DNA of 64,000 nt from contig JAQCYU010000007.1 of assembly GCA_027682925.1 (NCBI GenBank), positions 10,444 to 74,443 of the forward strand, written 5' to 3'. Of this stretch, positions 1-10,306 are shown piece by piece; position 1 is the stretch's first letter, and every line of letters starts with the position of its first letter. Both the position numbers and the translations under genes were made by a program. The notes beneath the pieces were generated by a model. That model searched no databases. It had not been told where the DNA came from and saw only the letters and a list, made by a program, of their open reading frames with translations. The stretch is from Coriobacteriaceae bacterium AF45-21. Its GTDB lineage: Bacteria; Actinomycetota; Coriobacteriia; Coriobacteriales; Coriobacteriaceae.

Positions 1-192
1 CCAGTACAGGTCGCCTTCGACCCCGGACGGGGTGGAGCCTTCGTCGGTCGTGAGTACGTTGCCGGCGGTGTCTGTGCCGGCGAACGAAGCCGTGGGAAGT
101 ACGGTCAGCGCAAGCACAATCAGTGCGAATAGGAGGGCGATGCGGCCACGCGCTTTACGGCGCCGGGACGACGGTGCTAGGTTGCAAGGCAT
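1..192 (-). CDS. Secreted protein, N-terminal fragment
   Basis: The gene runs off the left edge of the window, so only the first 64 codons are visible. They encode a classic Sec signal peptide: a basic start ([10 protein letters not shown]), a hydrophobic core (IALLFALIVLALTVLP) and an AxA-like cleavage region (TASFAG). The mature part starts GTDTAGNV and is too short to assign. The ATG at base 192 is chosen because AAGGA lies about six bases upstream. It follows the TRIC-type gene on the same strand with about 60 bases between them, and a palindrome lies in that gap. Function is unknown; it could be an exported enzyme, a binding protein or a wall protein. Confidence 0.7.
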   Translation of the reverse strand, partial: MPCNLAPSSRRRKARGRIALLFALIVLALTVLPTASFAGTDTAGNVLTTDEGSTPSGVEGDLYW

Positions 193-204
193 AGTGAATC
201 CTTC

Positions 205-229
205 GTTAGATACTCGACATGTATCTAAC
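205..229. promoter_or_regulatory. Perfect palindrome upstream of the secreted-protein gene
   Basis: GTTAGATAC and GTATCTAAC are perfect 9-base arms around a 7-base spacer. The element ends directly before the AAGGA ribosome site of the minus-strand gene starting at 192. It could be an operator or a hairpin in the 5' leader. There is no T-run, so a terminator is less likely. Confidence 0.45.
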
Positions 230-252
230 AGGGTACCCAACGCGCGGGCGCT

Positions 253-987
253 CTAAAAGAACCTCTCGGTTGCATTTCGGAGGGCTGTGCCGTGCTGTCT
301 ACTTTTTGCGATGCAAAAACGTGCGATGTCGTCCTCGGTGGGGCTTTTGATGTCAAAGCGCAGCGAGAGCCAGCGCAGACCCATGGTCACGACAACGCAT
401 ACGACTAGCGCGGCGACATTGCTGACCAAGCCACTCATGACGAGGCTTACATAGCTTGCCGATCCGGCGATAGCCGCGATGGCATAAAAGTTAGTGCGTT
501 GGAAAATGCCCGGAACCACACCCATAAAGCCGTCGCGCAACATGCCGCCACCCACCGCGGTGAAGAAGCCCATCATGATGCACACCGCCGGCGCAAAGCC
601 GTAGACCAGCGCCTTGTCTGCGCCGGTTGCCGCATAGATGCCGACCGAGATGATGTCGAGCAGGGGAATGAGTTTCTCGGGTTTATCGACGATTGCCGGG
701 AAGATGTAGATGATGGCCGCCGTGGCGATGGAGAGCGGCAGCGCCATCGGCTGGTTGAGGATGTAGACGTTGCCGACCTGGAGTGTCATATCGCGCAAAA
801 GACCGCCGCCCAGGCCGCAGACCACGGCGAGTGCGACCGCGCCCACCAGGTCAAGCTTATGCTCGCGTGCGACCAACACGCCCGAGATCGATGCCGCGAC
901 AACAGCGAACATCTCGAGCCAAAAGGGGATAGCGACCATGGCATCCGAGGCATGTGAGGTAACGGTTATAGCAGCGACGACGGGCAA
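253..987 (-). CDS. TRIC-type / UPF0126 membrane protein
   Basis: About 244 residues with roughly seven hydrophobic segments. Two glycine-rich repeats, GLGGGLLRD and GGGMLRD, are the hallmark of the trimeric intracellular cation channel (UPF0126, YicG-like) family, whose bacterial members form homotrimeric cation channels in the membrane. The usual length is about 205-230 residues. The open frame extends to a TTG at 1104, but that start lies inside a repeat element. I prefer the TTG at 987 because AAAGGA sits seven bases upstream; the ATG at 939 is an alternative without a clear ribosome site. The gene stands alone on the minus strand, and the context says nothing about the ion carried. Confidence 0.8.
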   Translation of the reverse strand: MPVVAAITVTSHASDAMVAIPFWLEMFAVVAASISGVLVAREHKLDLVGAVALAVVCGLGGGLLRDMTLQVGNVYILNQPMALPLSIATAAIIYIFPAIVDKPEKLIPLLDIISVGIYAATGADKALVYGFAPAVCIMMGFFTAVGGGMLRDGFMGVVPGIFQRTNFYAIAAIAGSASYVSLVMSGLVSNVAALVVCVVVTMGLRWLSLRFDIKSPTEDDIARFCIAKSRQHGTALRNATERFF

Positions 988-1100
988 GATGGGGTCCTTT
1001 GAGTTGCGGGTTTGGATAATGCCCGTACATAGTACATGGTTGGCGGCGATTGCGACCCTATTGCTCGGCAAACGGTAGGGGTTGGGTGCGGTCATAGGTT

Positions 1101-1170
1101 CCAAACATGTATACCAGCCTCCAAAGATGTCGAAAAATGTCGTTTTTGGCGGATGATGTACATGTTTTGG
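1101..1170 (+). repeat. 70-nt palindromic repeat, copy 1
   Basis: This 70-base block starts CCAAACATGTATACC and ends GATGTACATGTTTTGG, so it is itself an imperfect palindrome with CCTCCAAA and TTTTTGG inner arms. A second copy in reverse orientation lies at 2303-2370. Between the copies there is exactly one gene. The core AAAGATGTC, AAAAATGTCG and TTTTTGG is conserved in both copies. Confidence 0.75.
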
Positions 1171-1190
1171 CGCGCGCCGAGCGGGCGACG

Positions 1191-2198
1191 TTACTCGGAG
1201 GGCGTCTCTATGTCCTTCGTGCCCTTCCAGTTGCGGATAAGTGCCTTTCGCAGTTCGTTTTGCTTTCGCTGATACTCGGCATCCGTGCAGCGGGGCATAC
1301 CGAGTGCTTCGCGGATATTGTTCATGGCACGGTGAAAAGCGAGTTGACTGGCAAATTGCGCTGAGGTGAGTGTGACAATGCGATAACCCATTTGGGCGAG
1401 CACAGCTTCGCGTTCCGCATCTGCTCCCTTACGGCCAGTCTCGTCGTGAAAGCCACCCTTATATTCGATGCCGAGCTCTCTGCGCTTATAGGTAATGAGG
1501 GCATCGATTTTGAGTGTTCGGGCTTTGGTGCAATGCCAAAGACGTTGAGGGATCTCGAGCGGTCGGTTGAGCTCGATGCCTCGAATGCCAACGCCGCCTT
1601 CGCTTGTTGGAAGTGAAAGTGCGATTGCCGATGCAGCCTCCATAGGCGAGACCGAGTGGTCGTAGACATGTCTGAGCGCGAGTCGCGCGCGTGTGGCACC
1701 GGGTTTGCCAGGGTGTTGATCGAGCAGTTCGACAATTTCGTCCTTGGAGGTGGTTGCTGGTTGCTCGGTATAAGGGTCAGAGGGATTAAGGCCCATGCGA
1801 TAGTCGCCGCAAACTTCGTAGCCATACTCGAGGTATTCGATTCTATCCATCCACTCGGCGGCGAGCACGAAGGTGAAGGCTTCGTCGGTGATAAAGATGC
1901 CGGGCGTAAGCTCGTCAATATGGCCATAGGGTAGGCTTTGGCCGAGAACATGGCAAGTGACGCCGTTGGTGCGAATTCGCTCGAAAGCAAACACTACGGA
2001 GATATCGATAGTCTTGAACATATCGAGCGGAATGCCGCAGTCGGTGAGGGCCTGTCGTATGCGCGCGATGCGTTGCTGGGTGGAGAGACCTCTTGCGCCT
2101 ATCTGGTAGTCGTGTTGCGCGACCGCTTGAACCCGGCCTTGCGGCGCGTGATGGACGAGCCATGCAGTTTTATGCGAAATGAGAACAGGGGTATCCAT
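1191..2198 (-). CDS. Unknown protein with nuclease-like C-terminus
   Basis: A 335-residue soluble protein with no signal peptide or membrane segment. Start ATG 2198 has GAGAGG upstream. I do not recognise a named family for the N-terminal two thirds. The C-terminal part (about 225-300) contains TLKIDALITYKRRELG, then GIEYKGGFH and later VLAQMGYRIVTLTSAQ. This D...ExK pattern followed by a helix and a final strand resembles DUF559/Vsr-like PD-(D/E)XK nuclease folds. That is inference from motif order. The N-terminal HKTAWLVHHA and STQQRIARIRQAL could be a DNA-binding part, loosely like AbiEi-type proteins. The gene is bracketed by two 70-nt palindromic repeats in opposite orientation and lies next to tRNA-Ser, which suggests an accessory cassette. 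Confidence 0.6.
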   Translation of the reverse strand: MDTPVLISHKTAWLVHHAPQGRVQAVAQHDYQIGARGLSTQQRIARIRQALTDCGIPLDMFKTIDISVVFAFERIRTNGVTCHVLGQSLPYGHIDELTPGIFITDEAFTFVLAAEWMDRIEYLEYGYEVCGDYRMGLNPSDPYTEQPATTSKDEIVELLDQHPGKPGATRARLALRHVYDHSVSPMEAASAIALSLPTSEGGVGIRGIELNRPLEIPQRLWHCTKARTLKIDALITYKRRELGIEYKGGFHDETGRKGADAEREAVLAQMGYRIVTLTSAQFASQLAFHRAMNNIREALGMPRCTDAEYQRKQNELRKALIRNWKGTKDIETPSE

Positions 2199-2302
2199 TG
2201 GGGACCTCTCGCTCTGAGTCGATACCCAACTCTTATGTCCGTTGAGGTGGGGAAATATACCGAATGCGAGTAAGCCGACTCATGCACGGCGTGTGTCATA
2301 TA

Positions 2303-2370
2303 CAAACGTGTACACCACCCTCCAAAAACGACATTTTTTGACATCTTTGGAGGGTGATGTACATGTTTGG
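2303..2370 (-). repeat. 70-nt palindromic repeat, copy 2
   Basis: Reverse-oriented copy of the block at 1101-1170. It contains CACCCTCCAAAAACGACA and GACATCTTTGGAGGGTG, which pair with each other, and outer ends GTGTACACC and GGTGATGTACA. It lies about 100 bases upstream of the nuclease-like gene start. A transcript would fold into a long hairpin. Confidence 0.75.
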
Positions 2371-2412
2371 GATGTTGGGTTGGGATTGAACGTGATGGGG
2401 GTGTGGGTTGAA

Positions 2413-2551
2413 GAGGAGGGATGTCTAAATTTGAGCGGAGCTCAAAATTTATTCGGTCGCTTGCGCCGACCGCGCTGCGCTAAAAACGCGCCACTGGCGC
2501 GTTTTCTTTACGCTTTGCGCCCTGGCGGGTTCGAATCCCTCCTCCTCCGCC
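2413..2551 (+). other. Cloverleaf-like structured element ending in a tRNA-Ser 3' copy
   Basis: GAGGAGGGAT (2413-2422) pairs perfectly with ATCCCTCCTC (2535-2544). This outer stem closes over three successive hairpins: AAATTTGAGC with GCTCAAAATTT (2427-2450), CGGTCG with CGACCG (2454-2472), and AAAACGCGCC with GGCGCGTTTT (2483-2505). The last 25 bases (2527-2551) are identical to the T-arm and acceptor 3' strand of the tRNA-Ser at 2616-2706, but in inverted orientation. No anticodon arm or valid tRNA is visible. It could be a recombination remnant, an attachment site, or a structured RNA. Confidence 0.5.
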
Positions 2552-2577
2552 GTATTTGCTTGTAAGGGACTCTAAAC

Positions 2578-2602
2578 AAAAAAGCCCCCGTTTTCGGGAG
2601 CT
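2578..2602 (-). terminator. Terminator of tRNA-Ser(CGA)
   Basis: Read on the minus strand, AGCTCCCG, a four-base loop AAAA, and CGGGGGCT form a stem followed by TTTTTT. It lies just beyond the 3' end of the tRNA. Confidence 0.75.
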
Positions 2603-2615
2603 TTCTCAACCAAAA

Positions 2616-2706
2616 TGGCGGAGGAGGAGGGATTCGAACCCTCGTGACCTTATACAGGCCAAACGGTTTTCGAGACCGCCGCATTCAACCACTCTGCCAC
2701 CCCTCC
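2616..2706 (-). tRNA. tRNA-Ser (anticodon CGA)
   Basis: A 91-base class II tRNA with encoded CCA. The 5' GGAGGGG pairs with 3' CTCCTCC before discriminator G and CCA. The anticodon loop reads CTCGAAA, giving CGA, which reads UCG. The long variable arm and GGTTCGAATCC T-arm fit serine. A second tRNA-Ser lies upstream on the same strand. Confidence 0.93.
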
Positions 2707-2714
2707 GCGTGGGG

Positions 2715-2744
2715 TAAAACAAAGCAGGCTCGAAGGCCTGCTTT
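2715..2744 (-). terminator. Terminator of tRNA-Ser(GGA)
   Basis: On the minus strand AAAGCAGGC and GCCTGCTTT form a 9-base stem with a short loop, followed by GTTTTA. It separates the two tRNA-Ser genes. Confidence 0.65.
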
Positions 2745-2753
2745 GGAATTAAC

Positions 2754-2844
2754 TGGCGGAGAGTCAGGGATTTGAACCCTGGAGACGCTTTTGACGCCTA
2801 CACGATTTCCAATCGTGCTCCTTCGGCCACTCGGACAACTCTCC
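2754..2844 (-). tRNA. tRNA-Ser (anticodon GGA)
   Basis: A 91-base class II tRNA with encoded CCA. GGAGAGT pairs with ACTCTCC before GCCA. The anticodon stem-loop CGATTGGAAATCG gives GGA, reading UCC/UCU. The long variable arm and GGTTCAAATCC T-arm fit serine. Confidence 0.93.
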
Positions 2845-3248
2845 GTTAAATGCGAAAGTCAGTATACACGAGGAACCGCAAAGTGCAAACAGAAAAGTTG
2901 GCATTTTTTAAAACGCTTGGCCGCGCTTGTCGTTGCAGTGGGGTTTGAGGTGCCAAAAAACGGCTTCCGACCAGCGTGGTTGATTAACTCAATTGTTCAA
3001 AAGGGGTATTCATAAGCGACTTGGCAATGAATTTAAAAATCTTTGGGTGGCGCTGTGGACCACTGGTATGCATTTTGCGACCACAGCCTTGTGCCCGTTG
3101 ACCTGTGGCTTGGCTCAGCTTGTCCCCGCGGCGTCGTATCTTGTCCACAAATCCGTCAAGCACTTGGTCAGCATTTGGTTGGAAGACGCATGAAACGTCG
3201 TGCGAGTATGGGTATATGTGGAGGTCATGAGGTTGTAGCTGCATATTC

Positions 3249-3277
3249 TTGCGGCCTAGGAGGTTGAAAGATATTAT
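3249..3277 (+). promoter_or_regulatory. Candidate promoter of the rpsF operon
   Basis: TTGCGG (3249-3254), a 17-base spacer and TATTAT (3272-3277) form a sigma-70-like promoter about 70 bases before the rpsF start. The stretch from 2846 to 3248 otherwise holds no gene I can support; short frames there lack ribosome sites and recognisable products. Confidence 0.45.
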
Positions 3278-3293
3278 TACCAAGTCTTTTCCT

Positions 3294-3322
3294 GCTTCAG
3301 GCGCACCTTCACGACCTGAAGC
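3294..3322 (+). promoter_or_regulatory. Leader hairpin before rpsF
   Basis: GCTTCAGG (3294-3301) pairs perfectly with CCTGAAGC (3315-3322) around a 13-base loop, CGCACCTTCACGA. The hairpin lies between the candidate promoter and the ribosome site. In many bacteria an S6:S18 complex represses its own operon through a leader structure; this is a candidate by position, not a confirmed motif match. Confidence 0.35.
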
Positions 3323-3348
3323 CACATTTGCCCAGAGGAGGTGACAAT

Positions 3349-3642
3349 ATGAAGGCTTATGAACTGCTGTTCTTTGTTGACCCGTCGCTCGACCCCGAGA
3401 CTCGTCTCGCTGTTATGAAGCGTATCGATACCACGATCGCTGAGGGCGCTGGCAAGGTCGACTCCGTTGACGACTGGGGCAAGCGCAAGCTCGCCTACGA
3501 GATCAACGACCTCACCGATGGTGACTACACCCTCATCAACTTCCACGCAGATCCTACCCAGATCGCCGAGCTTGATCGCATCCTGCGCATCACCGACGCT
3601 GTGGTCCGCCACATGATCGTCCGTCGCGACGACCAGGAGTAA
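3349..3642 (+). CDS. rpsF: 30S ribosomal protein S6
   Basis: A 97-residue protein starting MKAYELLFFVDPSLD, the normal S6 length and opening. S6 binds 16S rRNA in the platform of the small subunit together with S18. The start at 3349 has AGAGGAGG nine bases upstream; an in-frame extension to 3328 has no good ribosome site. The order rpsF-ssb-rpsR-rplI is the widely conserved arrangement, and S18 is encoded in the same operon. Confidence 0.96.
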   Translation: MKAYELLFFVDPSLDPETRLAVMKRIDTTIAEGAGKVDSVDDWGKRKLAYEINDLTDGDYTLINFHADPTQIAELDRILRITDAVVRHMIVRRDDQE

Positions 3643-3690
3643 GACTGTCGTTTTGGACTGGGCTTGTGCCCCAAGAGGAAGTAGTGAGTT

Positions 3691-4143
3691 ATGAGCATCA
3701 ATCGAGTGAACATCACCGGTAACCTCACCCGCGATCCCGAGCTGCGCGCCACCGCCGGCGGAACCCAGGTTCTGTCCTTTGGCGTCGCCGTCAACGATCG
3801 TCGCCGTAACGCGCAGACTGGCGAGTGGGAGGACTATCCCAACTTTGTCGACTGCACTATGTTCGGCACCCGCGCCGAGGCCGTGAGCCGTTTCCTGGCA
3901 AAGGGAAACAAGGTCGCGATCGAGGGCAAGCTGCGCTACAGCTCTTGGGAGCGCGACGGCCAGCGCCGGAGCAAGCTTGAGGTCATCGTCGATGAGATCG
4001 AGTTTATGAGCTCCCGTGGTGGCCAGGGTGGCTACGATCAGGGTGGTTACGCCCCCGCAGCTCCCGCGCCCGCAGCACGTCCTGCCGCACCGGTGGCTAC
4101 GCCGCCCGCGGTCGACGTCTACGATGAGGACATCCCGTTCTAA
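3691..4143 (+). CDS. ssb: Single-stranded DNA-binding protein
   Basis: A 150-residue SSB. The N-terminal OB fold (about 1-110) opens SINRVNITGNLTRDPELR and contains GTRAEAVSRFLAKGN and SWERDGQRRSKLEV. A glycine-, alanine- and proline-rich linker follows. The acidic tip ends YDEDIPF, the peptide that recruits replication and repair partners. It coats single-stranded DNA during replication and repair. The gene lies between rpsF and rpsR, its usual place. Confidence 0.96.
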   Translation: MSINRVNITGNLTRDPELRATAGGTQVLSFGVAVNDRRRNAQTGEWEDYPNFVDCTMFGTRAEAVSRFLAKGNKVAIEGKLRYSSWERDGQRRSKLEVIVDEIEFMSSRGGQGGYDQGGYAPAAPAPAARPAAPVATPPAVDVYDEDIPF

Positions 4144-4215
4144 GGGTTGTTCACCTATTTTTGAGTGAGAGGCGGCTTCGGTTCGCCGAAGTTGCCAAAT
4201 GAAAGGTATTTTGAC

Positions 4216-4482
4216 ATGGCTAATGATTTTTCTGCACGTCAGCCGCGTCGTAAGTACTGCCAGTTCTGCAAGGAGAACACTGAGTTCATCGACTATAAGG
4301 ACACTCAGCTTCTCCGTAAGTACATGACCGACCGTGGCAAGATCAAGCCCCGTCGCGTCACTGGCGCTTGCACGCAGCATCAGCATGACATCGCCAATGC
4401 CATCAAGCGCGCCCGCGAGATGGCACTCCTGCCGTACACCGTCCCCGTGGTTTCCTCTCGTGGCAACCGCGACCGCGGCTAA
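4216..4482 (+). CDS. rpsR: 30S ribosomal protein S18
   Basis: An 88-residue S18. It carries a CQFC pair and a later GACTQHQH segment, consistent with the zinc-binding form of S18. The core [19 protein letters not shown] is strongly conserved. The start at 4216 follows GAAAGG with normal spacing; an upstream in-frame start at 4165 would add 17 non-conserved residues. S18 pairs with S6, encoded at the head of this operon. Confidence 0.95.
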   Translation: MANDFSARQPRRKYCQFCKENTEFIDYKDTQLLRKYMTDRGKIKPRRVTGACTQHQHDIANAIKRAREMALLPYTVPVVSSRGNRDRG

Positions 4483-4497
4483 GAAGGGAGACGCATC

Positions 4498-5037
4498 ATG
4501 AAGGTTATTCTTCTCGATGAGATCAAGGGCAAGGGCGGCGAGGGTGACGTCGTAGAGGTCGCTCAGGGTTACGCTGAGAACTTCCTGTTCCCCAAGAAGC
4601 TCGCTGTTGCCGCCACCAAGGGCAACCTCAAGCAGCTTGACGAGCGTCGCAACAACATCGCCAAGCGCGAGGCCGTCCGTCTGGCTACCGCCAACGAGAC
4701 CAAGGCTGCCTTCGAGGGCAAGACGGTCACCGTTGACGTCAAGGTCGGCGACGAGGGCATCCTCTTTGGCTCCGTTACCGCCGCTATGATCGCTGACGCC
4801 ATCAAGGCTCAGCTCGGTATGGACATCGACCGCAAGCGCGTCGAGCTCGGTAAGCCCATCAAGGTTGCCGGTGCCCACACCGTTGCCATCTCGCTGTACC
4901 GCGAGATCAAGGCCGAGGTTGTCGTTCTCGTCGGCGTTACCGCCGAGGAGCTCGCTGCCGAGGCTGAGGTCGAGGAGGCCGCTGAGGTCGCCGAGGCCGA
5001 GACCGCCGAGGTCGAGACTGAGGCTGCTGCCGAGTAG
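4498..5037 (+). CDS. rplI: 50S ribosomal protein L9
   Basis: A 179-residue L9 starting MKVILLDEIKGKGGEGDVVE. The N-terminal rRNA-binding domain and the connecting helix are clear (GYAENFLFPKKLA). The family is usually about 148 residues; here a C-terminal tail of about 30 residues is almost entirely Ala, Glu and Val, so acidic and probably disordered or helical. It is the last gene of the operon, followed by a strong terminator. Confidence 0.95.
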   Translation: MKVILLDEIKGKGGEGDVVEVAQGYAENFLFPKKLAVAATKGNLKQLDERRNNIAKREAVRLATANETKAAFEGKTVTVDVKVGDEGILFGSVTAAMIADAIKAQLGMDIDRKRVELGKPIKVAGAHTVAISLYREIKAEVVVLVGVTAEELAAEAEVEEAAEVAEAETAEVETEAAAE

Positions 5038-5071
5038 CATTTGCTGCAACGCAACAATCTTGTTCTAAGAA

Positions 5072-5108
5072 GGGCGCTCTGGGAAACCAGGGCGCCCTTT
5101 TGTTTTTT
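5072..5108 (+). terminator. Terminator of rpsF-ssb-rpsR-rplI
   Basis: GGGCGC...CTGG, loop GAAA, CCAG...GCGCCC form a stem of about 11 base pairs followed by TTTTGTTTTTT. Confidence 0.85.
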
Positions 5109-5261
5109 GCGCTGAGTGAGTTTCATGGTGAACGTTGCGTCGAAGTCCTATATACAGGACCGTTCATCCGTTTGGTTCGGTGATGATTGGCGGCGCGCGG
5201 CGCGTTTTGGGACCGTGGCTGATACTATGGATGCTCGCAAGCGATATGAATGAGGATGCTC

Positions 5262-6653
5262 ATGGCATATGACGATAGGGAGACCGGGCTGACGGTTGAG
5301 GACCGCGGCTCCAAGTTGGGTCTTCCCCAAAACCAAGATGCAGAGGCCAATGTACTGGCCGCTATGCTGCTATCGCCCGAGGTGGTCGAAGAGGCCCAGG
5401 TCGAGCTGCAGCCCGATGACTTCTACCGGCCCATTCATAAGACCATCTATACCGCGATGGTCGATATGTACAACAGCCGCATTCCCATCGACTCCATCTC
5501 GCTGATCGATTACCTGCGAAGCATCAACAAGCTTGATGCCGTGGGCGGCGAGGCCTACATTTTGGAGTTGATGGGTCAGACCCTGTCGCTCGTCAACTGG
5601 CAGCACCATGCCGCTATCGTTCGCCGCGATTCGATGCTGCGTGAGCTGATCGGCGCCACCAACGAGATCAACGCGCTGGCCTATAACGCTCCCACCGATA
5701 CCAAAGAGGTCGTGGAGCTGGCCGAGAGCAAGTTGCTCAAGGTCACGGCGCGCGAGGTCAAGTCGAGCTACAAGACGCTGACCGAGTTTATGGTCGAGGC
5801 CTATAACGAGGCCGAGGAAGTGTGCCAGGCAGGCGGCCAGGCTGCGGGCGTGCCCACGGGCTTCCCGTCGCTCGACCGCATGCTCATGGGTTTTCGCGAG
5901 GGCCAGCTCATCATCATCGGCGCCCGCCCTGCTGTGGGTAAGACGTCGTTCGCCCTGAATCTGGCGCTCAACGCTGCCGCTGCCGGTTATACCGTCGGCT
6001 TCTTCTCGCTGGAGATGTCGGGCAAGGAAATTGCCCAGCGTCTGATTTGCGCCTACGCCATGATCTCGATCAGTGACTTCCGCATGGGCCGCATTAGCCC
6101 CGAGCAGTGGGCAAATATCAACGAGGCCACGCAGACCTTGTCCAAGCTCGATATTCTGATTGACGATACGCCCGGCACCACAGTGACCGAGATTCGCGCC
6201 AAGAGCCGCCGCATGCTCCACAACAAGGAGAAAGCTATCATCATCCTGGACTACCTGCAGCTGGTGAGTCCTCCGCCGGGCCGTCGTTCCGAGAGCCGTA
6301 CCGTCGAGGTTTCCGAGATGTCGCGTGGTTTGAAGATCATGGCCAAGGAGCTCAAGATCCCGCTCATTGCACTGTCGCAGCTGTCGCGTCAGGTCGAATC
6401 CCGTACCGGCAAGCGTCCGCAGCTTTCCGACCTGCGCGAATCGGGCTCCATCGAGCAGGACGCCGACATCGTCATGTTCTTGGACCGATCTGCCGACGAG
6501 GCCGAGGCCTCGCGCGATGATCGACCCGACGAGGGCGTTACGCGTATCGTCGTGGCCAAGAACCGTTCGGGCCCGATCGGCGACGTCGACCTGATGTTCC
6601 TGCCGGCATCCACCAAGTTCTATGAGCTTGATGGGGCGCATGCCGAGGAGTAG
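5262..6653 (+). CDS. dnaB: Replicative DNA helicase DnaB
   Basis: A 463-residue hexameric replicative helicase. The N-terminal DnaB domain starts near LPQNQDAEANVLAAMLL. The RecA-like core carries Walker A GARPAVGKTSFALN (about 220-233), Walker B AIIILDYLQL, and the H4-like segment LIALSQLSRQVESR with a final SGSIEQDADIVMFL. It unwinds DNA ahead of the fork. Start 5262 is chosen because TGAGG is six bases upstream; the in-frame ATGs at 5250 and 5256 are less well placed. The position after rplI is common in bacteria. Confidence 0.96.
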   Translation: MAYDDRETGLTVEDRGSKLGLPQNQDAEANVLAAMLLSPEVVEEAQVELQPDDFYRPIHKTIYTAMVDMYNSRIPIDSISLIDYLRSINKLDAVGGEAYILELMGQTLSLVNWQHHAAIVRRDSMLRELIGATNEINALAYNAPTDTKEVVELAESKLLKVTAREVKSSYKTLTEFMVEAYNEAEEVCQAGGQAAGVPTGFPSLDRMLMGFREGQLIIIGARPAVGKTSFALNLALNAAAAGYTVGFFSLEMSGKEIAQRLICAYAMISISDFRMGRISPEQWANINEATQTLSKLDILIDDTPGTTVTEIRAKSRRMLHNKEKAIIILDYLQLVSPPPGRRSESRTVEVSEMSRGLKIMAKELKIPLIALSQLSRQVESRTGKRPQLSDLRESGSIEQDADIVMFLDRSADEAEASRDDRPDEGVTRIVVAKNRSGPIGDVDLMFLPASTKFYELDGAHAEE

Positions 6654-6697
6654 GACAGGTGCCCGTTGCACGGGTATACTGGGAATGTTTTGTGCTT

Positions 6698-6720
6698 CTG
6701 TGCGCCATCGTGGCGCACAG
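6698..6720 (+). promoter_or_regulatory. Hairpin in the purA leader
   Basis: CTGTGCGCCA and TGGCGCACAG form a perfect 10-base stem with a 3-base loop, 27 bases before the purA start. A TATACT box lies upstream at 6675-6680. There is no T-run. It could be a regulatory hairpin or a repressor operator. Confidence 0.4.
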
Positions 6721-6737
6721 ACAGTCCATGAATGTAA

Positions 6738-9452
<2,715 letters not shown>

Positions 9453-9473
9453 AGTCCGAGAGGAATGAGACGG

Positions 9474-10169
9474 ATGGACGAAAAGAACGAAGAGCTCGTG
9501 GATGCGCAGATCGTCGAGGAGGACAGCCGCGTGTATGGGCACGCCGAGGGCGAACCTGGTGGCGAGGTCGCTGACGAGCCGGCGCTGGTGCTGGGCGACG
9601 ATGACCCGCACGATGCCGAGCTGCACGAGAAGATTCTTTCGGAGGAGCGCGCCTGGAAGGGCAAGATCCTCGACGTCCACCGTCTTGAGGTTGAGCTGCC
9701 CAACGGTCGCCGCAGCGCCCGCGATATCGTTCGCCATCCGGGTGCGGCGGCCGTTGTGGCGCTGACCGAGAGTGGCAAGATCGTACTGGTGCGTCAGTAC
9801 CGCACCGCCATCGACCGCGTGACGGTCGAGATTCCCGCCGGCAAGCTCGATCCAGGTGAGGACCCGCTCGATTGCGCCAAGCGCGAACTGCATGAGGAGA
9901 CGGGCTTTAGGGCTGGTCGTATTCGCTTTTTGACGTCGATTGTCACGTCCTGCGGTTTTTGCGATGAGATCATCCACATCTACTTGGCTACCAAGCTCGA
10001 GTTTGATGCGCCCAACCCCGACGATGACGAGTTTGTCAACGTGGACCTGGTGCCGCTGCACGAGCTGATCGACGCTGTGCTCGACGGCAAGATCGAAGAC
10101 GCCAAGACCGTCGTGGGCGCGCTTGCCTGCGACAGCATCGCACACAGGCTGGGTGGGGCCGATCTTTAA
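9474..10169 (+). CDS. Nudix hydrolase, ADP-ribose pyrophosphatase type
   Basis: A 231-residue protein. The Nudix box reads GKLDPGED...RELHEETGF with correct spacing (G x5 E x7 REUxEExGU). The preceding VRQYRTAIDRVTVEIPAG is typical of ADP-ribose and sugar-nucleotide pyrophosphatases. The first 65 residues are acidic and non-conserved. The start at 9474 lies nine bases after AGAGGA; an ATG at 9465 is too close to it. It directly follows purD by about 20 bases, so co-transcription is likely. It probably clears ADP-ribose, but the exact substrate cannot be read from sequence. Confidence 0.88.
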   Translation: MDEKNEELVDAQIVEEDSRVYGHAEGEPGGEVADEPALVLGDDDPHDAELHEKILSEERAWKGKILDVHRLEVELPNGRRSARDIVRHPGAAAVVALTESGKIVLVRQYRTAIDRVTVEIPAGKLDPGEDPLDCAKRELHEETGFRAGRIRFLTSIVTSCGFCDEIIHIYLATKLEFDAPNPDDDEFVNVDLVPLHELIDAVLDGKIEDAKTVVGALACDSIAHRLGGADL

Positions 10170-10208
10170 CGAGCGGGAATGATCCCGCAGGTTTGTGTAA
10201 GTCAGCGA

Positions 10209-10306
10209 AAGTGCTCCATTTGAGACAAGGTGGCCTAAAAGAGGAGGGAAGCGTATGGATATACGCGACCGACGATTGAAGGCCAGATTGTCCAAATGGA
10301 GCACTT
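10209..10306. repeat. Long imperfect inverted repeat before the ABC exporter
   Basis: The left arm 10209-10236 (AAGTGCTCCATTTGAGAC...) matches the reverse complement of the right arm 10280-10306 (...TCCAAATGGAGCACTT) at nearly every position over about 27 bases. The loop of 43 bases contains an attractive but probably false GAGGAGG plus ATG at 10255. A second hairpin, ACGCGGTTT with AAACCGCGT, follows at 10323-10343, just before the true start. Confidence 0.65.

Noticed and set aside
1102..1104. TTG at 1104 as the start of the TRIC-type gene
   Set aside because: It lies inside a repeat element and would add 39 non-conserved residues; TTG 987 has a good ribosome site.
2993..3193. A 66-codon frame before rpsF
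   Set aside because: No ribosome site, no recognisable product, and it overlaps the probable leader region.
3277..5049. Long open frame antisense to the rpsF-rplI operon
   Set aside because: It is a by-product of GC-rich codon use; the product is low-complexity and the plus strand carries certain ribosomal genes.
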